Shown: positions 19,818-31,488, numbered from the stretch's first letter. The stretch is DNA of 64,000 bases from Bacteroidia bacterium (GCA_030425425.1 JAUIAO010000023.1:16913-80912); one strand, 5' to 3'. The notes: generated by a model not told the origin, from the sequence alone. Made by a program: numbers and translations.

Positions 19818-21551
19818 TTATCTAATATAGAAAATAATTTCCTCTGTAGATTCATTATTCAAAAAGTCTTTGGCCTTTATGATCATTTTATGTTTTCCCT
19901 TACTGAATCTTGTGATCAATCCTGCATAAGGCCTGAAGTCTGCTCCATCCAGGCTGTAACTCAGACTGCTCACCCCAGAAGTCTGGTCGGTAGCCGAAAG
20001 GAATACCCCTGATGTAATAGGATAAACCAGTTTTTTCTCATTGTTACCCGTGCTTCCGGTGTTAAATTGTACAAAAATATCCGGAGGAGTAGCATCCAGA
20101 TAGAAGCTGAACTTCGCGATATTCCGGTTGTTCACATTATCATATCCGTAATAGTTTAAAGTCTTAAATCCTTCTCCAGACAAGGTAAACGCTTCCTGAT
20201 AGTCCTCCTCGCCGGCAGTACCTGCTATGTTGTAGGTGATTTTTTGCAAGCCAGATTCTGGGTCAGATCCTCTCAACCTAATTTTAGAAAATGGACCAAT
20301 GAACAAACTATCTGATCTCGTAAATGAATAATTCTGAATAGAATGGCTGATTACAGGCCCGGTCAAATCCACGTAAAACTTATTCACGTTGTGTTTAAAT
20401 TCTTCATATCCTCCTCTACCAACATATCTGGTCTTTTTGCTATCAGTTGTTGAGTTTTCGAGATTATCCACTGAATAGTATTTCACCAGGTGCACTCCAG
20501 AAATGCTCGGCAAATAGAACGGTTCTGTATATTTTTCAAACTCATCGCTATCCACAGAGTACATGATGTCTTTCACTCCTACCTTATTATCCACTGCCGT
20601 TAATTTCAGTTTGGTTCGCCCAGAGAAATATACTTCGTCATCTACTATAAACCGATCTCCCAGTACGTCTGCCACCATGAGAGGTGCTGACTTGTCGAGA
20701 TAAAAATCAAACTTCTGATCCTCCTCTTTATTTCCCACAAAGTCTACTGAATAGAAATATACAGTATGTTCTCCTTCATCCAATTCGGCAAACGGAAGTT
20801 CATTCCCGTTATATTTTTTAAAATTCCCGTTATCGAATTTGAAGAAAATATCTTTTGTTCCCGATAGATCATCAGATGAGAGAATGTACATTTTGGAGGA
20901 TGTTGCCACCACATTGTCAGCAGTTATTCCATTCACATTGAAATCACTCACAGGCGCATCGCCATCGATGGTAAAAGTCAAAGAATTTTCCTTCTCTTGA
21001 TTACCTACCTGATCCTCACTTTTGAATTTTACTACAAATTCTCCAGGCTCATCAAACTTCAATGTGCCGGCATACGGGGCAAAAGCCTGATCATTGATGG
21101 AGAATTCTAATTTTCTTACTCCAGACATCTGGTCTTTGGCGGTGAGATCAATCTCTAATCCGGCCTGGTAAAAAATAGTCCCCTGATAAACGTTTTTACT
21201 GACATTGGTATATTCAACAGAGGTCACCGGAGCAATCCCATCAGCATAGACTTCATACATGACCTCAGTATCCGGCACTATCTGCATGGTCTCTTTATCC
21301 ACCGCGTTTCGCGATCGGATATAATTCAACCCCTCTGTGTCCAAATAAAATGGATCTGAATATTGTGGTGTTTTATCACTCTTTAACCTATTCAGATCTT
21401 TACCGTCAGGTGAATCTGAAACGAATAGATAAAGTGGCGTGCTTTTTCTCCAATATAGTGCACCAGTAGAATCTACATAATGCGTAGGGCGCTGCTGTGC
21501 ACTCAATGTTGTTATCAGCAGCACGAATAATCCTCCTAAAAAATATTTCAT
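19818..21551 (-). CDS. Exported OmpL47-type beta-domain repeat protein
   Basis: Signal peptide MKYFLGGLFVLLITTLSAQ; repeated units with TAKDQMSGV, SSDDLSGT, TAVDNKVGV, GSDPESGL, SATDQTSGV and YSVD..GN motifs. Confidence 0.82.
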   Translation of the reverse strand: MKYFLGGLFVLLITTLSAQQRPTHYVDSTGALYWRKSTPLYLFVSDSPDGKDLNRLKSDKTPQYSDPFYLDTEGLNYIRSRNAVDKETMQIVPDTEVMYEVYADGIAPVTSVEYTNVSKNVYQGTIFYQAGLEIDLTAKDQMSGVRKLEFSINDQAFAPYAGTLKFDEPGEFVVKFKSEDQVGNQEKENSLTFTIDGDAPVSDFNVNGITADNVVATSSKMYILSSDDLSGTKDIFFKFDNGNFKKYNGNELPFAELDEGEHTVYFYSVDFVGNKEEDQKFDFYLDKSAPLMVADVLGDRFIVDDEVYFSGRTKLKLTAVDNKVGVKDIMYSVDSDEFEKYTEPFYLPSISGVHLVKYYSVDNLENSTTDSKKTRYVGRGGYEEFKHNVNKFYVDLTGPVISHSIQNYSFTRSDSLFIGPFSKIRLRGSDPESGLQKITYNIAGTAGEEDYQEAFTLSGEGFKTLNYYGYDNVNNRNIAKFSFYLDATPPDIFVQFNTGSTGNNEKKLVYPITSGVFLSATDQTSGVSSLSYSLDGADFRPYAGLITRFSKGKHKMIIKAKDFLNNESTEEIIFYIR

Positions 21552-21561
21552 TTTTTTGATG

Positions 21562-23292
21562 TTAGACTAATTGCGTTTTTTGAACCTTAGAAAACTGAAT
21601 TGAAAACTCTGTACCATGTCCTACAGTGCTTTCCACATTGATTTCTCCACCAGCTTGTTCTACCAGTTCTTTTGTAAGTATCAATCCTAAACCAGAACCT
21701 TTTTCCTTGGCAGTTCCTTCCGAACTTCGATTGGTTTTGATATCAAAAAGTGATTGCATTTTCTGGAAAGACATTCCAATACCCGAATCTTTCACCTTCA
21801 CGTAAGTGCCTTGATCATCGGCTACATAAAGCAGCGCCACCTCTCCTCCTATCGGAGTAAACTTAATGGCATTTTGCAATAAGTTCCTGATAGCAATTTT
21901 CAACATCTGAGGATCTGTGACCAAAATATCTTCCTCGGTTACATTGGCTACAAGCTTGATCTTTTTCTTTTCAGCAGCAGTCTGTAGCAATTGTATTGTT
22001 TCATCCACAATAGGCTTGATGTTAAACTCCGTGATTTCAGGATCATGCTTTTGGATTTGGGACTTGGACCATGCCAATAGATTATCAAGCAGCGACGCAC
22101 TATTTACCAGCTCAGATTCCATTCCGCTCAATGCTGATTTCAAATCATCTGGAATATCAAATACGTCTATGTAAGTAAAAAAGCCCTGTAGTGACTTGAT
22201 TGGGCTTCTTAAGTCATGAGATATGATCGAGAAAATTCTATCTTTCGTATGATTGGCAGTTTCCAGTTCTTGCCTTTGATTCTCAATCCTTACATTCTTA
22301 TCTGCCAGCTCATCTCGGTGCTTTTTGGTTTTGCGCACATTTATTAGAATCAATATCGTAATTACGAAAAGTGCCCCAGCCACCACAATCAGAGAGTTTC
22401 TGAAATACTTTAGTTTCTGATTTGCTTCCTGCTGAGCCTTGGCCTCCAGCTCGCTTACCTGTTTACTTTTTTCAAGTAATTGTATTTCTACTTCTTTTCT
22501 ACTCAGATTAGAATAAAGACTTTGGTTAATCGAATCTTTTTTCTGGATTTCCTCTTCCTGCCTTTTTATTTCAAGCTGCTTTTTCAGCAATTCATTCTCC
22601 TTTTGGGTAGCAATGAGTTCCTTCTCGATACGTTCCTGTACCAGCTGTTTCTTCGTTTCTTTTACTTCTTCGCCTTGAACCTCTTTATTCATGGCTTTGT
22701 AGTATTCGAAATAATAAAGAGACTTTTCAGCATCACCCATTTTCTCATAAGTCTCAGAAAGCATGCCGTAGACACTGCGCATTTGATTGATGTCATACCG
22801 CTCTCTGGATAAGTCCAATGCTTCTTCCAGTGCTTTGATCGATTCATCATACCGATCTAATCTATTGAGCACTACAGACATATTAACTAACGCAGAAACC
22901 ATTCCTACCTCCTCCTTATTCGCTCTTCGAGCGGCAAGTGTTCTGGTGAAATGATCGAGTGACTTTTCATAATTCCCCAAATCTGCATTGAGCATACCCA
23001 GGTTGTTATTCAGCATAGCTATTCCATTTTCATTGGCTACCTGCTCATTTAGCTCCAGTGACTTCTCGTAATAATCTGCGGCCTGTTGATAATGGTTGTT
23101 GTTCCAATAGACAAACGCCGCATCATTGAGTGCTCCTGAGGCTCCTCTCAAATCATTTTCCTCCAGTAAGTATTCATATTTCTCGAGACTCTTGATAACG
23201 ATACCGGAATCGCTTTTGGACAAAGGATGTACCTGAGCCTTCAAAGAAAGGACAATTGCGATAAATAAAAAGCTAAGAACTGTTCTAGTCAT
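21562..23292 (-). CDS. TPR-containing sensor histidine kinase
   Basis: Signal peptide, TPRs (NNNLGMLNADLGNYEKSLDHFTRTL), TM helix, HisKA SIISHDLRSPIKSLQGFF, HATPase GSGLGLILTKELVEQAGG. Confidence 0.92.
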   Translation of the reverse strand: MTRTVLSFLFIAIVLSLKAQVHPLSKSDSGIVIKSLEKYEYLLEENDLRGASGALNDAAFVYWNNNHYQQAADYYEKSLELNEQVANENGIAMLNNNLGMLNADLGNYEKSLDHFTRTLAARRANKEEVGMVSALVNMSVVLNRLDRYDESIKALEEALDLSRERYDINQMRSVYGMLSETYEKMGDAEKSLYYFEYYKAMNKEVQGEEVKETKKQLVQERIEKELIATQKENELLKKQLEIKRQEEEIQKKDSINQSLYSNLSRKEVEIQLLEKSKQVSELEAKAQQEANQKLKYFRNSLIVVAGALFVITILILINVRKTKKHRDELADKNVRIENQRQELETANHTKDRIFSIISHDLRSPIKSLQGFFTYIDVFDIPDDLKSALSGMESELVNSASLLDNLLAWSKSQIQKHDPEITEFNIKPIVDETIQLLQTAAEKKKIKLVANVTEEDILVTDPQMLKIAIRNLLQNAIKFTPIGGEVALLYVADDQGTYVKVKDSGIGMSFQKMQSLFDIKTNRSSEGTAKEKGSGLGLILTKELVEQAGGEINVESTVGHGTEFSIQFSKVQKTQLV

Positions 23293-23464
23293 AAATTTGG
23301 TTGATGTCTAGCTGCCAGTTGGACATACAAAATAACCGAATATTCACTTATGATATGATCACAAAGCTTACTTTAATATTAACAATTGTTCGGGCAATAA
23401 GGAAATAATCGACTAAAAGGCTCTTGAAGTTGATTAATCGAAACATTTATAATTTGAGTAAAAC

Positions 23465-23498
23465 CAAAAAAAGCACCTGATCAGGTGCTTTTTTTGTC
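23465..23498. terminator. Intrinsic terminator downstream of lpdA
   Basis: AAAAAAAGCACCTGATCAGGTGCTTTTTTT perfect hairpin. Confidence 0.88.
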
Positions 23499-23512
23499 TA
23501 AAAAGAATTTTA

Positions 23513-24910
23513 TCACATGTGTAAAGGCCGATTGTCTGTGGCTGCCAGACAGGCTTCTTTTACCGCTTCCATGTAGGTAGGGTGAGCATGTGACATTCTG
23601 GTCACATCTTCAGCTGACGCCCGGAACTCCATAGCTGTCACAGCTGAGGCGATCATATCCGCAGCTCTGGCTCCTATAATATGTACTCCCAAAATTTCAT
23701 CGGTTTCTTTATCTGCCAGCACTTTTACCATCCCATCTACATCCATGGACGCTCGCGCTCTTCCAAGTGCCTTAAATGGAAACTTACCGATTTTGAATTT
23801 TTTGCCTTGATCTTTTAACTGCTCTTCTGTGTATCCTACACTAGCCACTTCGGGCCATGTATATACCACCCCCGGAATCAAATTATAATTGATATGCGGT
23901 TTTTGTCCGGCCATTTGCTCAGCTACAAACACACCTTCTTCCTCGGCCTTGTGAGCAAGCATAGCTCCTTTCACTACATCACCAATGGCCCAGATATTGT
24001 CGATATTCGTTTTCAAATGATCGTCAACCTCGATCTGGCCTCTCTCTGAAACCTTCACACCAACATTTTCTAATCCCAGCCCGTCAGTATATGGCTTTCT
24101 TCCAATAGAAACGAGGCAATAATCTCCTTTTAATTCTAAATCTTCTCCCTTTGGCGTTTCAGCTACCACAGTTACTTCTTTGCCCTTAGTCTCAACTTTA
24201 GTGACTTTGTGCCCCAGGTAAAAATCAAAACCCAGTTTTTTGAGCGACTTCTGCAGCTCTTTTCCCATAGTGCCATCCATCGTAGGTATGATATTATCCA
24301 TGTATTCTACCACTGACACTTTGGAGCCGATTCTGGCATAAACTGAACCTAATTCCAATCCAATCACGCCTCCACCAATGATCACCAGATGCTTTGGTAT
24401 TTCCTTCAATTCCAATGCTTCTGTGCTAGTGATAACTCTCTTTTTATCAAGTTTGATGAAGGGTAATGTGGCGGGTTTTGATCCCGTGGCAATAATTACC
24501 TTTTCAGAAGTAATTGTTTTTTCTTCCTTTTCAGACTTCACCACGATGGTGTTTTTGTCTTTAAATGAACCAACACCTTCCAAGACTTCAATCTTGTTCT
24601 TTTTCATCAAGTATGAAATACCATCGACGTTCTGCTTTACCACATCCGACTTTCTGGCAATCATTTGTTTGAAATTGACTTTTGGTTTATTTATATCAAT
24701 TCCATGCTCTTTGAAAGTGCTCTCAGCATTGTGGTAATGCTCCGATGAATCCAACAACGCTTTGGACGGAATACAACCTACATTCAAACACGTTCCACCC
24801 AGCGTTGGGTATTTCTCGATAATGGCTGTTTTGAACCCTAATTGAGCAGCTCTGATGGCTGCTACATATCCTCCAGGACCTGATCCTATTACTGTTACCT
24901 GATAATCCAT
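23513..24910 (-). CDS. lpdA: Dihydrolipoyl dehydrogenase (E3)
   Basis: GSGPGGYVAAIRAAQLG, GGTCLNVGCIPSKALL redox motif, HAHPTYMEAVKEA. Confidence 0.97.
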   Translation of the reverse strand: MDYQVTVIGSGPGGYVAAIRAAQLGFKTAIIEKYPTLGGTCLNVGCIPSKALLDSSEHYHNAESTFKEHGIDINKPKVNFKQMIARKSDVVKQNVDGISYLMKKNKIEVLEGVGSFKDKNTIVVKSEKEEKTITSEKVIIATGSKPATLPFIKLDKKRVITSTEALELKEIPKHLVIIGGGVIGLELGSVYARIGSKVSVVEYMDNIIPTMDGTMGKELQKSLKKLGFDFYLGHKVTKVETKGKEVTVVAETPKGEDLELKGDYCLVSIGRKPYTDGLGLENVGVKVSERGQIEVDDHLKTNIDNIWAIGDVVKGAMLAHKAEEEGVFVAEQMAGQKPHINYNLIPGVVYTWPEVASVGYTEEQLKDQGKKFKIGKFPFKALGRARASMDVDGMVKVLADKETDEILGVHIIGARAADMIASAVTAMEFRASAEDVTRMSHAHPTYMEAVKEACLAATDNRPLHM

Positions 24911-24934
24911 TTTTTTCTGGTTTTAGTTAATCAA

Positions 24935-26479
24935 TCAAACACCAAGAAGAATTCTTGTTGGGTCTTCCAAAAGCTCTTTTATTCTTACCAGGAAGCTTAC
25001 AGATTCTCTACCATCAATCGTCCTGTGGTCGTAAGATAGTGCTACATACATCACCGGCCTAATCACTACCTCACCGTTCTCAGCAACTGGTCGCTGCACG
25101 ATGTTGTGCATTCCCAAAATTGCAGATTGTGGAGCGTTGATGATAGGTGTTGACAGCATAGAGCCAAAGATTCCACCATTGGTGATGGTAAATGTCCCTC
25201 CTTGCATTTCGTCGATGCTTAGTTTTCCATCGCGAGCCTTTGTAGCCAATCTGATAACTTCCTTCTCGATCTGATCAAAAGAAAGAGATTCAGCATTTCT
25301 AATTACAGGCACCACCAGTCCCTTTGGCGTGGATACTGCAATAGATACATCACAATAATCATGGTACACGATCTCATCCCCATCGATGGCTGCATTTACA
25401 GCTGGCCAGTCTTTGAGTGCCATGGTCACAGCTTTGGTGAAAAAGGACATGAAACCAAGACCAACCTCGTGCTTGTCTTTGAAACTCTCCTTGTATTTCT
25501 TACGAATATCCATTATTGGCTGCATATTCACCTCATTGAATGTGGTGAGCATGGCCGTCTCATTTTTCACAGATACTAATCTCTTCGAGATTGTCTTTCT
25601 CAAAGAAGACATTTTCTTCCTATCCTGTTCCCTGCTCACGCCGGAATTGATAGTTGGTGCTTCATACTGAGGTTTAGAAGGTGCTGATTGCTCAGGTTTA
25701 GGTGCTGACTTAGGCGCTTCTGCTTTTGGTGCAGGTTTCTCAGCTTTCAAAGCATCTTCTTTGGTAATCCTCCCGTCCTTTCCTGTTCCTTTTATATCAC
25801 TAGCAGACAATCCTTTTTCCTGCATGATTTTAGATGCTGCAGGTGAAGCATGTCCGGCCGCATAAGATTGATTTTGTGAATCTACAGAATCAGATTCTGA
25901 AGAGCTTTCAGGAGAATCAGCCTTTGATGATGAAAAACCTTCAGTCACTTCAATTTTGCATAAAAGGGCTCCTATCTCTAGTGTTTCACCTTCCGGAGCA
26001 ATGATTTGAAGTTTTCCGGGAGCTTCTGCAGTTAATTCAAAAGTAGCTTTGTCTGATTCGATCTCAGCAATCACTTCGTCCATTTCCACTTCATCACCAT
26101 CTTTCTTCACCCAGGTAGAAATTGTGACTTCATTGATCGACTCACCCACCGTAGGTACGTGCATTTCCTTGATCTCACCTGTTGGTTCCGAATTGCCTGT
26201 AGCTGGCTCCTCTTTGGTTTCAGGTTCTGGTGATGCTTCGGCTTTTGACTCATCAATCTCACATAATACGGCACCGATATCTATGGTATCTCCTTCCTGC
26301 GCAACGACTTTTAGTTGTCCTGCAGCCTCAGCCGTCACCTCAAATGTGGCTTTGTCCGACTCCAGCTCGCAAATCACCTCATCCATGGCCACTATATCTC
26401 CGTCCTTCTTAGTCCATTGAGCTACGGTAACTTCCGTGATCGATTCACCTACCGTAGGTACTTTCATTGTAAGGCTCAT
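24935..26479 (-). CDS. sucB: 2-oxoglutarate dehydrogenase E2 (dihydrolipoyl succinyltransferase), two lipoyl domains
   Basis: Two tandem ESDKATFE(V/L)TAEA lipoyl motifs, peripheral subunit-binding domain, catalytic [16 protein letters not shown]. Confidence 0.96.
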   Translation of the reverse strand: MSLTMKVPTVGESITEVTVAQWTKKDGDIVAMDEVICELESDKATFEVTAEAAGQLKVVAQEGDTIDIGAVLCEIDESKAEASPEPETKEEPATGNSEPTGEIKEMHVPTVGESINEVTISTWVKKDGDEVEMDEVIAEIESDKATFELTAEAPGKLQIIAPEGETLEIGALLCKIEVTEGFSSSKADSPESSSESDSVDSQNQSYAAGHASPAASKIMQEKGLSASDIKGTGKDGRITKEDALKAEKPAPKAEAPKSAPKPEQSAPSKPQYEAPTINSGVSREQDRKKMSSLRKTISKRLVSVKNETAMLTTFNEVNMQPIMDIRKKYKESFKDKHEVGLGFMSFFTKAVTMALKDWPAVNAAIDGDEIVYHDYCDVSIAVSTPKGLVVPVIRNAESLSFDQIEKEVIRLATKARDGKLSIDEMQGGTFTITNGGIFGSMLSTPIINAPQSAILGMHNIVQRPVAENGEVVIRPVMYVALSYDHRTIDGRESVSFLVRIKELLEDPTRILLGV

Positions 26480-26485
26480 AATTTC

Positions 26486-29200
26486 TTATTTTAATTCAAA
26501 TGCTTTTTTCACTATTTCTTCTTGTTCACTCTTGTGAACTTTGGAGTAACCTGTTGCCGGTGACGCCATGTCTTTTCTGGATACTAAGGTCAGGTCAAGA
26601 TTAGATACTCGAAGCATAAAGCCCCATGCACCCATGTTTGAAGGTTCTTCCTGCACCCATACCAATTTTGGGTTGTTATATTTCTTTAGTATTGCTTCCA
26701 GTTGTTTTTTAGGGAAAGGATACAATTGTTCCAATCGGACAATAGCAACATCCTTAGCCTTTCTCTTCTGCTGCTCTTCCAGCAAATCGAAATAAACCTT
26801 GCCTGTGCATAGAAGTACTTTCGTCACATTCTTATTGGTTACGTAGCTGTCGCCAAGTACTTCCTGAAAGTTCCCCTTTGTGAAGTCCTCTAAAGGAGAA
26901 ATCACTTTCGGGTGTCTCAGCAGTGATTTAGGGGAAAAAACAATACATGGTTTTCTAAAATTCCAGGTTAGCTGCCTTCTCAGAAGGTGAAATAAGTTAG
27001 CAGGCGTAGTGATATCTGCAACTACCATATTTTCCTGTGCAGTCATTTGAAGATATCGCTCCATTCTTGCGCTGGAATGCTCCGGTCCCTGACCTTCATA
27101 TCCGTGTGGCAAAAGCATGACCAAACCATTCATTCTCTGCCATTTGGTCTCCGCACTGGTGATGAATTGATCAATCATCACCTGAGCACCATTGGAGAAA
27201 TCTCCAAACTGGGCTTCCCAAAGCACCAATGCATTTGGAGTAGCCATCGCATATCCGTATTCGAAACCTAAAACAGCATATTCAGAAAGCAATGAGTTGA
27301 ATATTCTGAATGGTTCCTGATCATCTTGAATGTGATCGAGATTACAATAAGCTTCATTGGTATTAGAATCGAACAAGTATGAATGTCTATGAGAGAAGGT
27401 ACCCCTCTTCACATCCTGCCCACTCATCCTTACTATTTTTCCTTCAGACAGCAATGACCCATAAGCCAGCAATTCAGCATCGGCCCAATTGAGCATTTTA
27501 TCTTCATAAAAATGAGCATTTCGCTCTTTTAATAATTTTTCAATCTGACGAAGTGGCTTGAATCCTTCAGGAATGGTAGTCAATGCCTTGGCAACCTTCT
27601 CCAATACTTCATCACTGATTCCTGTTTCTGGAGACTTATCAAAATCTTCACGCTTTGATCTACCCAGAAAATGCCACTCTTCTTCGATTTTTTGAGGCTT
27701 GTACGGCAGAGGCTTTTGCTTCACTTCATCGAGTCGATCCTGAAGTTGCTGCTTAAATTCTCTATCCAGCGATTCAGCTTTCGACTGATTGATATCTCCC
27801 CTTTCAATCAATTTCTTTACATAGATTTCTCTCGGATTTGAATGCTTTGCAATCAAATTGTAAAGCTTTGGCTGAGTGAATTTCGGTTCGTCACTCTCAT
27901 TGTGACCATGACGTCTGTAACAAAGCAAATCAATGAAGAAGTCTTTATTGAACCTTTGTCGATACTCCACCGCGAGGTTTGCAGCAAAAATGGCTGCTTC
28001 CGGATCGTCTCCATTTACATGCAATACTGGAGCATCAATGATTTTGGCAAGTTCTGTACAGTAAATACTTGATCTCGCATCATCATAATCCGTAGTGAAC
28101 CCGACCTGGTTATTGATCACGAAGTGTATGGTTCCTCCTGTCTGATAACCATTCAGGTTTGCCATTTGCACACATTCATATACTATTCCCTGACCGGCTA
28201 TGGCCGCATCACCATGGATTAGAACCGGAATGGCTTTTTTCATATCACCACGATACTCATCATCTATCTGAGCTCTGGTGTAACCAAGCACCACTGGATC
28301 CACAGCTTCAAGGTGCGATGGGTTTGGAGCAAGCTTGATATATATCTTCTTGTCATTTACCTGTAAGTGACTGGAATATCCGAGGTGATATTTAACATCT
28401 CCGTCACCCATGGTAAGATCAGGGTCGGTATTTCCCTCAAATTCCGCAAATATCTCTTCATAGGTCTTGCCCATGATATTGGCCAAAACATTTAACCTTC
28501 CTCTGTGCGCCATCCCAATTACCACTTCCTCGGCTCCTAATTCAGAGGAGCGTCGAATGATTTTATCAAGCGCGGGTATCGTATTTTCTCCACCCTCCAG
28601 AGAAAATCGTTTCTGACCTAAAAATTTGGTATGAAGGAAATTCTCAAAAACTACAGCTTCATTGAGTTTCTGAAGAATTCGGGACTTTTCATCCTGACTT
28701 GGATTGATATCCACTCCTTCCGTTTCCACCTTGCTTTTCATCCACTCGAAATGCTCCGAGTTACGAAGGTGGTTATACTCATATCCGATGTGCCCTAGGT
28801 AGGTGGTTTCTAATCTTTTTTTGATGTCACTCAAACTCGCCTTGCCTAATCCGATTTCCGAACCAACCTCAAATTCTTCATTCAAATCCGTCTCGGACAA
28901 TTCGAAATTTTCAAGGGACAATCTTACATTGTGTTTTCGCCTTGGTCTTACAGGATTTGTATCAGACTTCAAGTGCGCACGTGAGCGGTGAGCATATATA
29001 AAGTTTCTGACTTTGATTTCATTGCTACTGTAACCATCAGCAGATGGCACAGATTCACCATATCGCTGCATCGAAAATTCAAATCCTTCGAAAAATTTTC
29101 TCCAGGACTCATCAACATTTTCCGGGTTGTCTTTGTAAGACTGGTACATTTGGTCAATGTACCCTACATCGGCATTCGAGATGTAAGAATATTTATCCAT
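26486..29200 (-). CDS. sucA: 2-oxoglutarate dehydrogenase E1
   Basis: EEVVIGMAHRGRLNVLANIMGK, HGDAAIAGQGIVYE, LCYRRHGHNESDEP, LLPHGYEGQGPEHSSAR. Confidence 0.97.
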   Translation of the reverse strand: MDKYSYISNADVGYIDQMYQSYKDNPENVDESWRKFFEGFEFSMQRYGESVPSADGYSSNEIKVRNFIYAHRSRAHLKSDTNPVRPRRKHNVRLSLENFELSETDLNEEFEVGSEIGLGKASLSDIKKRLETTYLGHIGYEYNHLRNSEHFEWMKSKVETEGVDINPSQDEKSRILQKLNEAVVFENFLHTKFLGQKRFSLEGGENTIPALDKIIRRSSELGAEEVVIGMAHRGRLNVLANIMGKTYEEIFAEFEGNTDPDLTMGDGDVKYHLGYSSHLQVNDKKIYIKLAPNPSHLEAVDPVVLGYTRAQIDDEYRGDMKKAIPVLIHGDAAIAGQGIVYECVQMANLNGYQTGGTIHFVINNQVGFTTDYDDARSSIYCTELAKIIDAPVLHVNGDDPEAAIFAANLAVEYRQRFNKDFFIDLLCYRRHGHNESDEPKFTQPKLYNLIAKHSNPREIYVKKLIERGDINQSKAESLDREFKQQLQDRLDEVKQKPLPYKPQKIEEEWHFLGRSKREDFDKSPETGISDEVLEKVAKALTTIPEGFKPLRQIEKLLKERNAHFYEDKMLNWADAELLAYGSLLSEGKIVRMSGQDVKRGTFSHRHSYLFDSNTNEAYCNLDHIQDDQEPFRIFNSLLSEYAVLGFEYGYAMATPNALVLWEAQFGDFSNGAQVMIDQFITSAETKWQRMNGLVMLLPHGYEGQGPEHSSARMERYLQMTAQENMVVADITTPANLFHLLRRQLTWNFRKPCIVFSPKSLLRHPKVISPLEDFTKGNFQEVLGDSYVTNKNVTKVLLCTGKVYFDLLEEQQKRKAKDVAIVRLEQLYPFPKKQLEAILKKYNNPKLVWVQEEPSNMGAWGFMLRVSNLDLTLVSRKDMASPATGYSKVHKSEQEEIVKKAFELK

Positions 29201-29469
29201 TTATCGTATCGCAAGGGCGATTTTAGTTTAGAGTGGTCAAATATAATATCTATTTCGTTAAGATTTAAACCGCTTATTCGCTTTAACAAATATCGATTCT
29301 ATTTTACTGAAATTAAACGGATTAGATACCTACCTACTTGTGAACCTCATCACGGTCCAGATGTTTCAATGCTTGTCTGTTTTTTGAACGATTGGAGTGT
29401 AAACACAACGTACAATTTTCTTCAGGTCAACTTTTTATTCAGATGCTTCCATTAGACTATTGATTTAGT

Positions 29470-29477
29470 TACTTTTG
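29470..29477 (+). promoter_or_regulatory. Bacteroidota-type -7 element TACTTTTG upstream of rpsP
   Basis: TAnnTTTG match about 50 nt upstream of the rpsP ATG. Confidence 0.5.
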
Positions 29478-29527
29478 CGGTTCTTTTAACAATTTTGAAT
29501 GGACGAGATCCATAAACAAAACAAATT

Positions 29528-30127
29528 ATGCCTGTAAAAATCAGACTAGCGCGTCGAGGACGCAAAAAACAAGCAATGTACGATATCGTCGTTGCAGACT
29601 CAAGAGCGCCACGAGATGGTAGATTTATTGAGAAAATCGGGACTTATAATCCTAACACGGATCCTGCCTCAATCAATATGAACGAGGAAAAAGCTTTTGA
29701 CTGGGTAATGAAAGGTGCACAACCTACTGACACCATGAAAGCGATTCTTTCTTACCGTGGTATCCTTATGAAGAAACACCTTCAAGTTGGTGTGATCAAA
29801 GGAGCTATCACGCAAGAAGAAGCAGATCAGAAATTCGAAGCTTGGCTCAATGAGAAGCAAGGTAAAATCCAGGACAAAACGGATAAACTCGCTGCTGACA
29901 AGGCCTCAAAAGCTAAAGAAAGATTGGATGCTGAGAAGAAAATTTCTCAAGACAGAGCTGATGCAATCGCTGCAAGAAAGAAAGCCGCTGAAGAAGCTCT
30001 TGCTGCTGAAGTAGCCGAAGCAAATGCGGACGAAACTGAAAAAGCTCTGGAAGAGGAGGGTAACGAAGCTGTAGAAGAAGCTGAAGCAAAATCCTCTGAA
30101 GAATCAACCGAAAGTAAAGAAGGCTAA
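29528..30127 (+). CDS. rpsP: 30S ribosomal protein S16 with Ala/Glu/Lys-rich C-terminal extension
   Basis: [40 protein letters not shown]. Confidence 0.97.
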   Translation: MPVKIRLARRGRKKQAMYDIVVADSRAPRDGRFIEKIGTYNPNTDPASINMNEEKAFDWVMKGAQPTDTMKAILSYRGILMKKHLQVGVIKGAITQEEADQKFEAWLNEKQGKIQDKTDKLAADKASKAKERLDAEKKISQDRADAIAARKKAAEEALAAEVAEANADETEKALEEEGNEAVEEAEAKSSEESTESKEG

Positions 30128-30139
30128 TCCATCGCGGTT

Positions 30140-30667
30140 ATGGGTTTTGATGAATGCTATCAATTAGGACATATTGTCAAAACACACGGACTGAATGGTG
30201 AGGTTACTTTCTTTTTGGACGTAGATCATCCAGAAGAATATCAGAATTTGGAATCAGTTTTCATTGACATCAATGGGAAGCTGGTTCCTTTTTTTATTGA
30301 GACGCTCCACCTTCAAGGGGACAAAGCGATTGTAGCCCTGGAAGAAATCGAAGATATCAATTCCGCCAAACCTCTTGTGAGTAAAGAATTATATCTTCCC
30401 CTCAGATCTCTTCCCAAACTCAAAGCGGGACAATATTACTTTCATCAGCTCCCAGGTATGAAAGTTTTTCAGAATGAAAACCTGCTTGGAATTGTCAAAG
30501 ACGTAATCCAACTCCCTAATAACAATCTATTATCTGTTGATTACCAGAATCAAGAGGTGCTGATTCCGATTTCGGATGAGATTGTGATCAATGTGGATTT
30601 CAGCGATCAAAAGATAGAAGTCAATCTACCTGAAGGCCTTTTAGATATTTATCTAAGCTCTGACTAA
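30140..30667 (+). CDS. rimM: Ribosome maturation factor RimM
   Basis: LGHIVKTHGLNGEVTFFLD...YYFHQLPGMKVF...VLIPISDEIVINVDFSDQKIEVNLPEGLLD. Confidence 0.95.
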   Translation: MGFDECYQLGHIVKTHGLNGEVTFFLDVDHPEEYQNLESVFIDINGKLVPFFIETLHLQGDKAIVALEEIEDINSAKPLVSKELYLPLRSLPKLKAGQYYFHQLPGMKVFQNENLLGIVKDVIQLPNNNLLSVDYQNQEVLIPISDEIVINVDFSDQKIEVNLPEGLLDIYLSSD

Positions 30668-30756
30668 GAGTAGCTTTATCATTTTTGATGGATCATAGTT
30701 GAAATCAATACGGTAATTTGGGATATTGAAATGAGTATTTTGAGATTTATACGAAT

Positions 30757-31431
30757 ATGAGAATCGACATCATTACATGCCTACCTGAATTGTTCGAGGG
30801 CCCGATGAATCAGAGTATTGTGAAACGAGCTCAACAAAAAGGCCATGTAGCGATTCACATCCACAACCTTAGAGATTACTCCACGGACAAACACAAACAT
30901 GTGGACGACTATGCTTTCGGTGGAGGTGCCGGAATGGTTCTCACCATTGAGCCAATAGACCGATGCATTTCTGAATTAAAATCTCAAAGAACCTATGATG
31001 AAGTGATCTATCTGACTCCTGATGGTGAAACGCTCAAACAAGGAATGGCCAATCATCTCTCCTTGAAAGAAAACATCATTTTGCTCTGCGGACATTATAA
31101 AGGAGTAGACCAGCGAGTACGAGACCACCTGATCACGAAAGAAATTAGTATTGGAGATTATGTACTATCAGGAGGTGAATTAGCTGCCATGGTTTTGGCT
31201 GATTCGCTGATCAGATTAGTCCCTGGCGTTTTGAATGATGAGTCTTCAGCACTAACCGATTCATTTCAGGATAATCTGCTAGCTCCACCGGTATATTCCA
31301 GGCCAGCTGAATATAAGGGATGGAAAGTACCTGAAATACTCACTTCAGGACATGAAGCTAAGATAGAAACTTGGAGACATGAACAGGCTGTAAAGCGAAC
31401 TCAGGAAAGAAGGCCGGATTTGTTGGAATAA
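30757..31431 (+). CDS. trmD: tRNA (guanine37-N1)-methyltransferase
   Basis: [51 protein letters not shown]. Confidence 0.97.
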   Translation: MRIDIITCLPELFEGPMNQSIVKRAQQKGHVAIHIHNLRDYSTDKHKHVDDYAFGGGAGMVLTIEPIDRCISELKSQRTYDEVIYLTPDGETLKQGMANHLSLKENIILLCGHYKGVDQRVRDHLITKEISIGDYVLSGGELAAMVLADSLIRLVPGVLNDESSALTDSFQDNLLAPPVYSRPAEYKGWKVPEILTSGHEAKIETWRHEQAVKRTQERRPDLLE

Positions 31432-31488
31432 CGTGACATTATTCTTCAAAATAAATTCATCGGTATTACCAGATAATAATTAATTACC

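Noticed and set aside
22480-22812. 110-aa Phe/Leu-rich plus-strand ORF
   Set aside because: Antisense to the coiled-coil of the TPR kinase; hydrophobic composition is a by-product of Glu/Lys codons.
24378-24737. 119-aa plus-strand ORF
   Set aside because: Antisense to lpdA, no start context or recognisable domain; shadow ORF.
26049-26420. 123-aa plus-strand Ser-rich ORF
   Set aside because: Antisense to the lipoyl domains of sucB; composition explained by the complementary strand.
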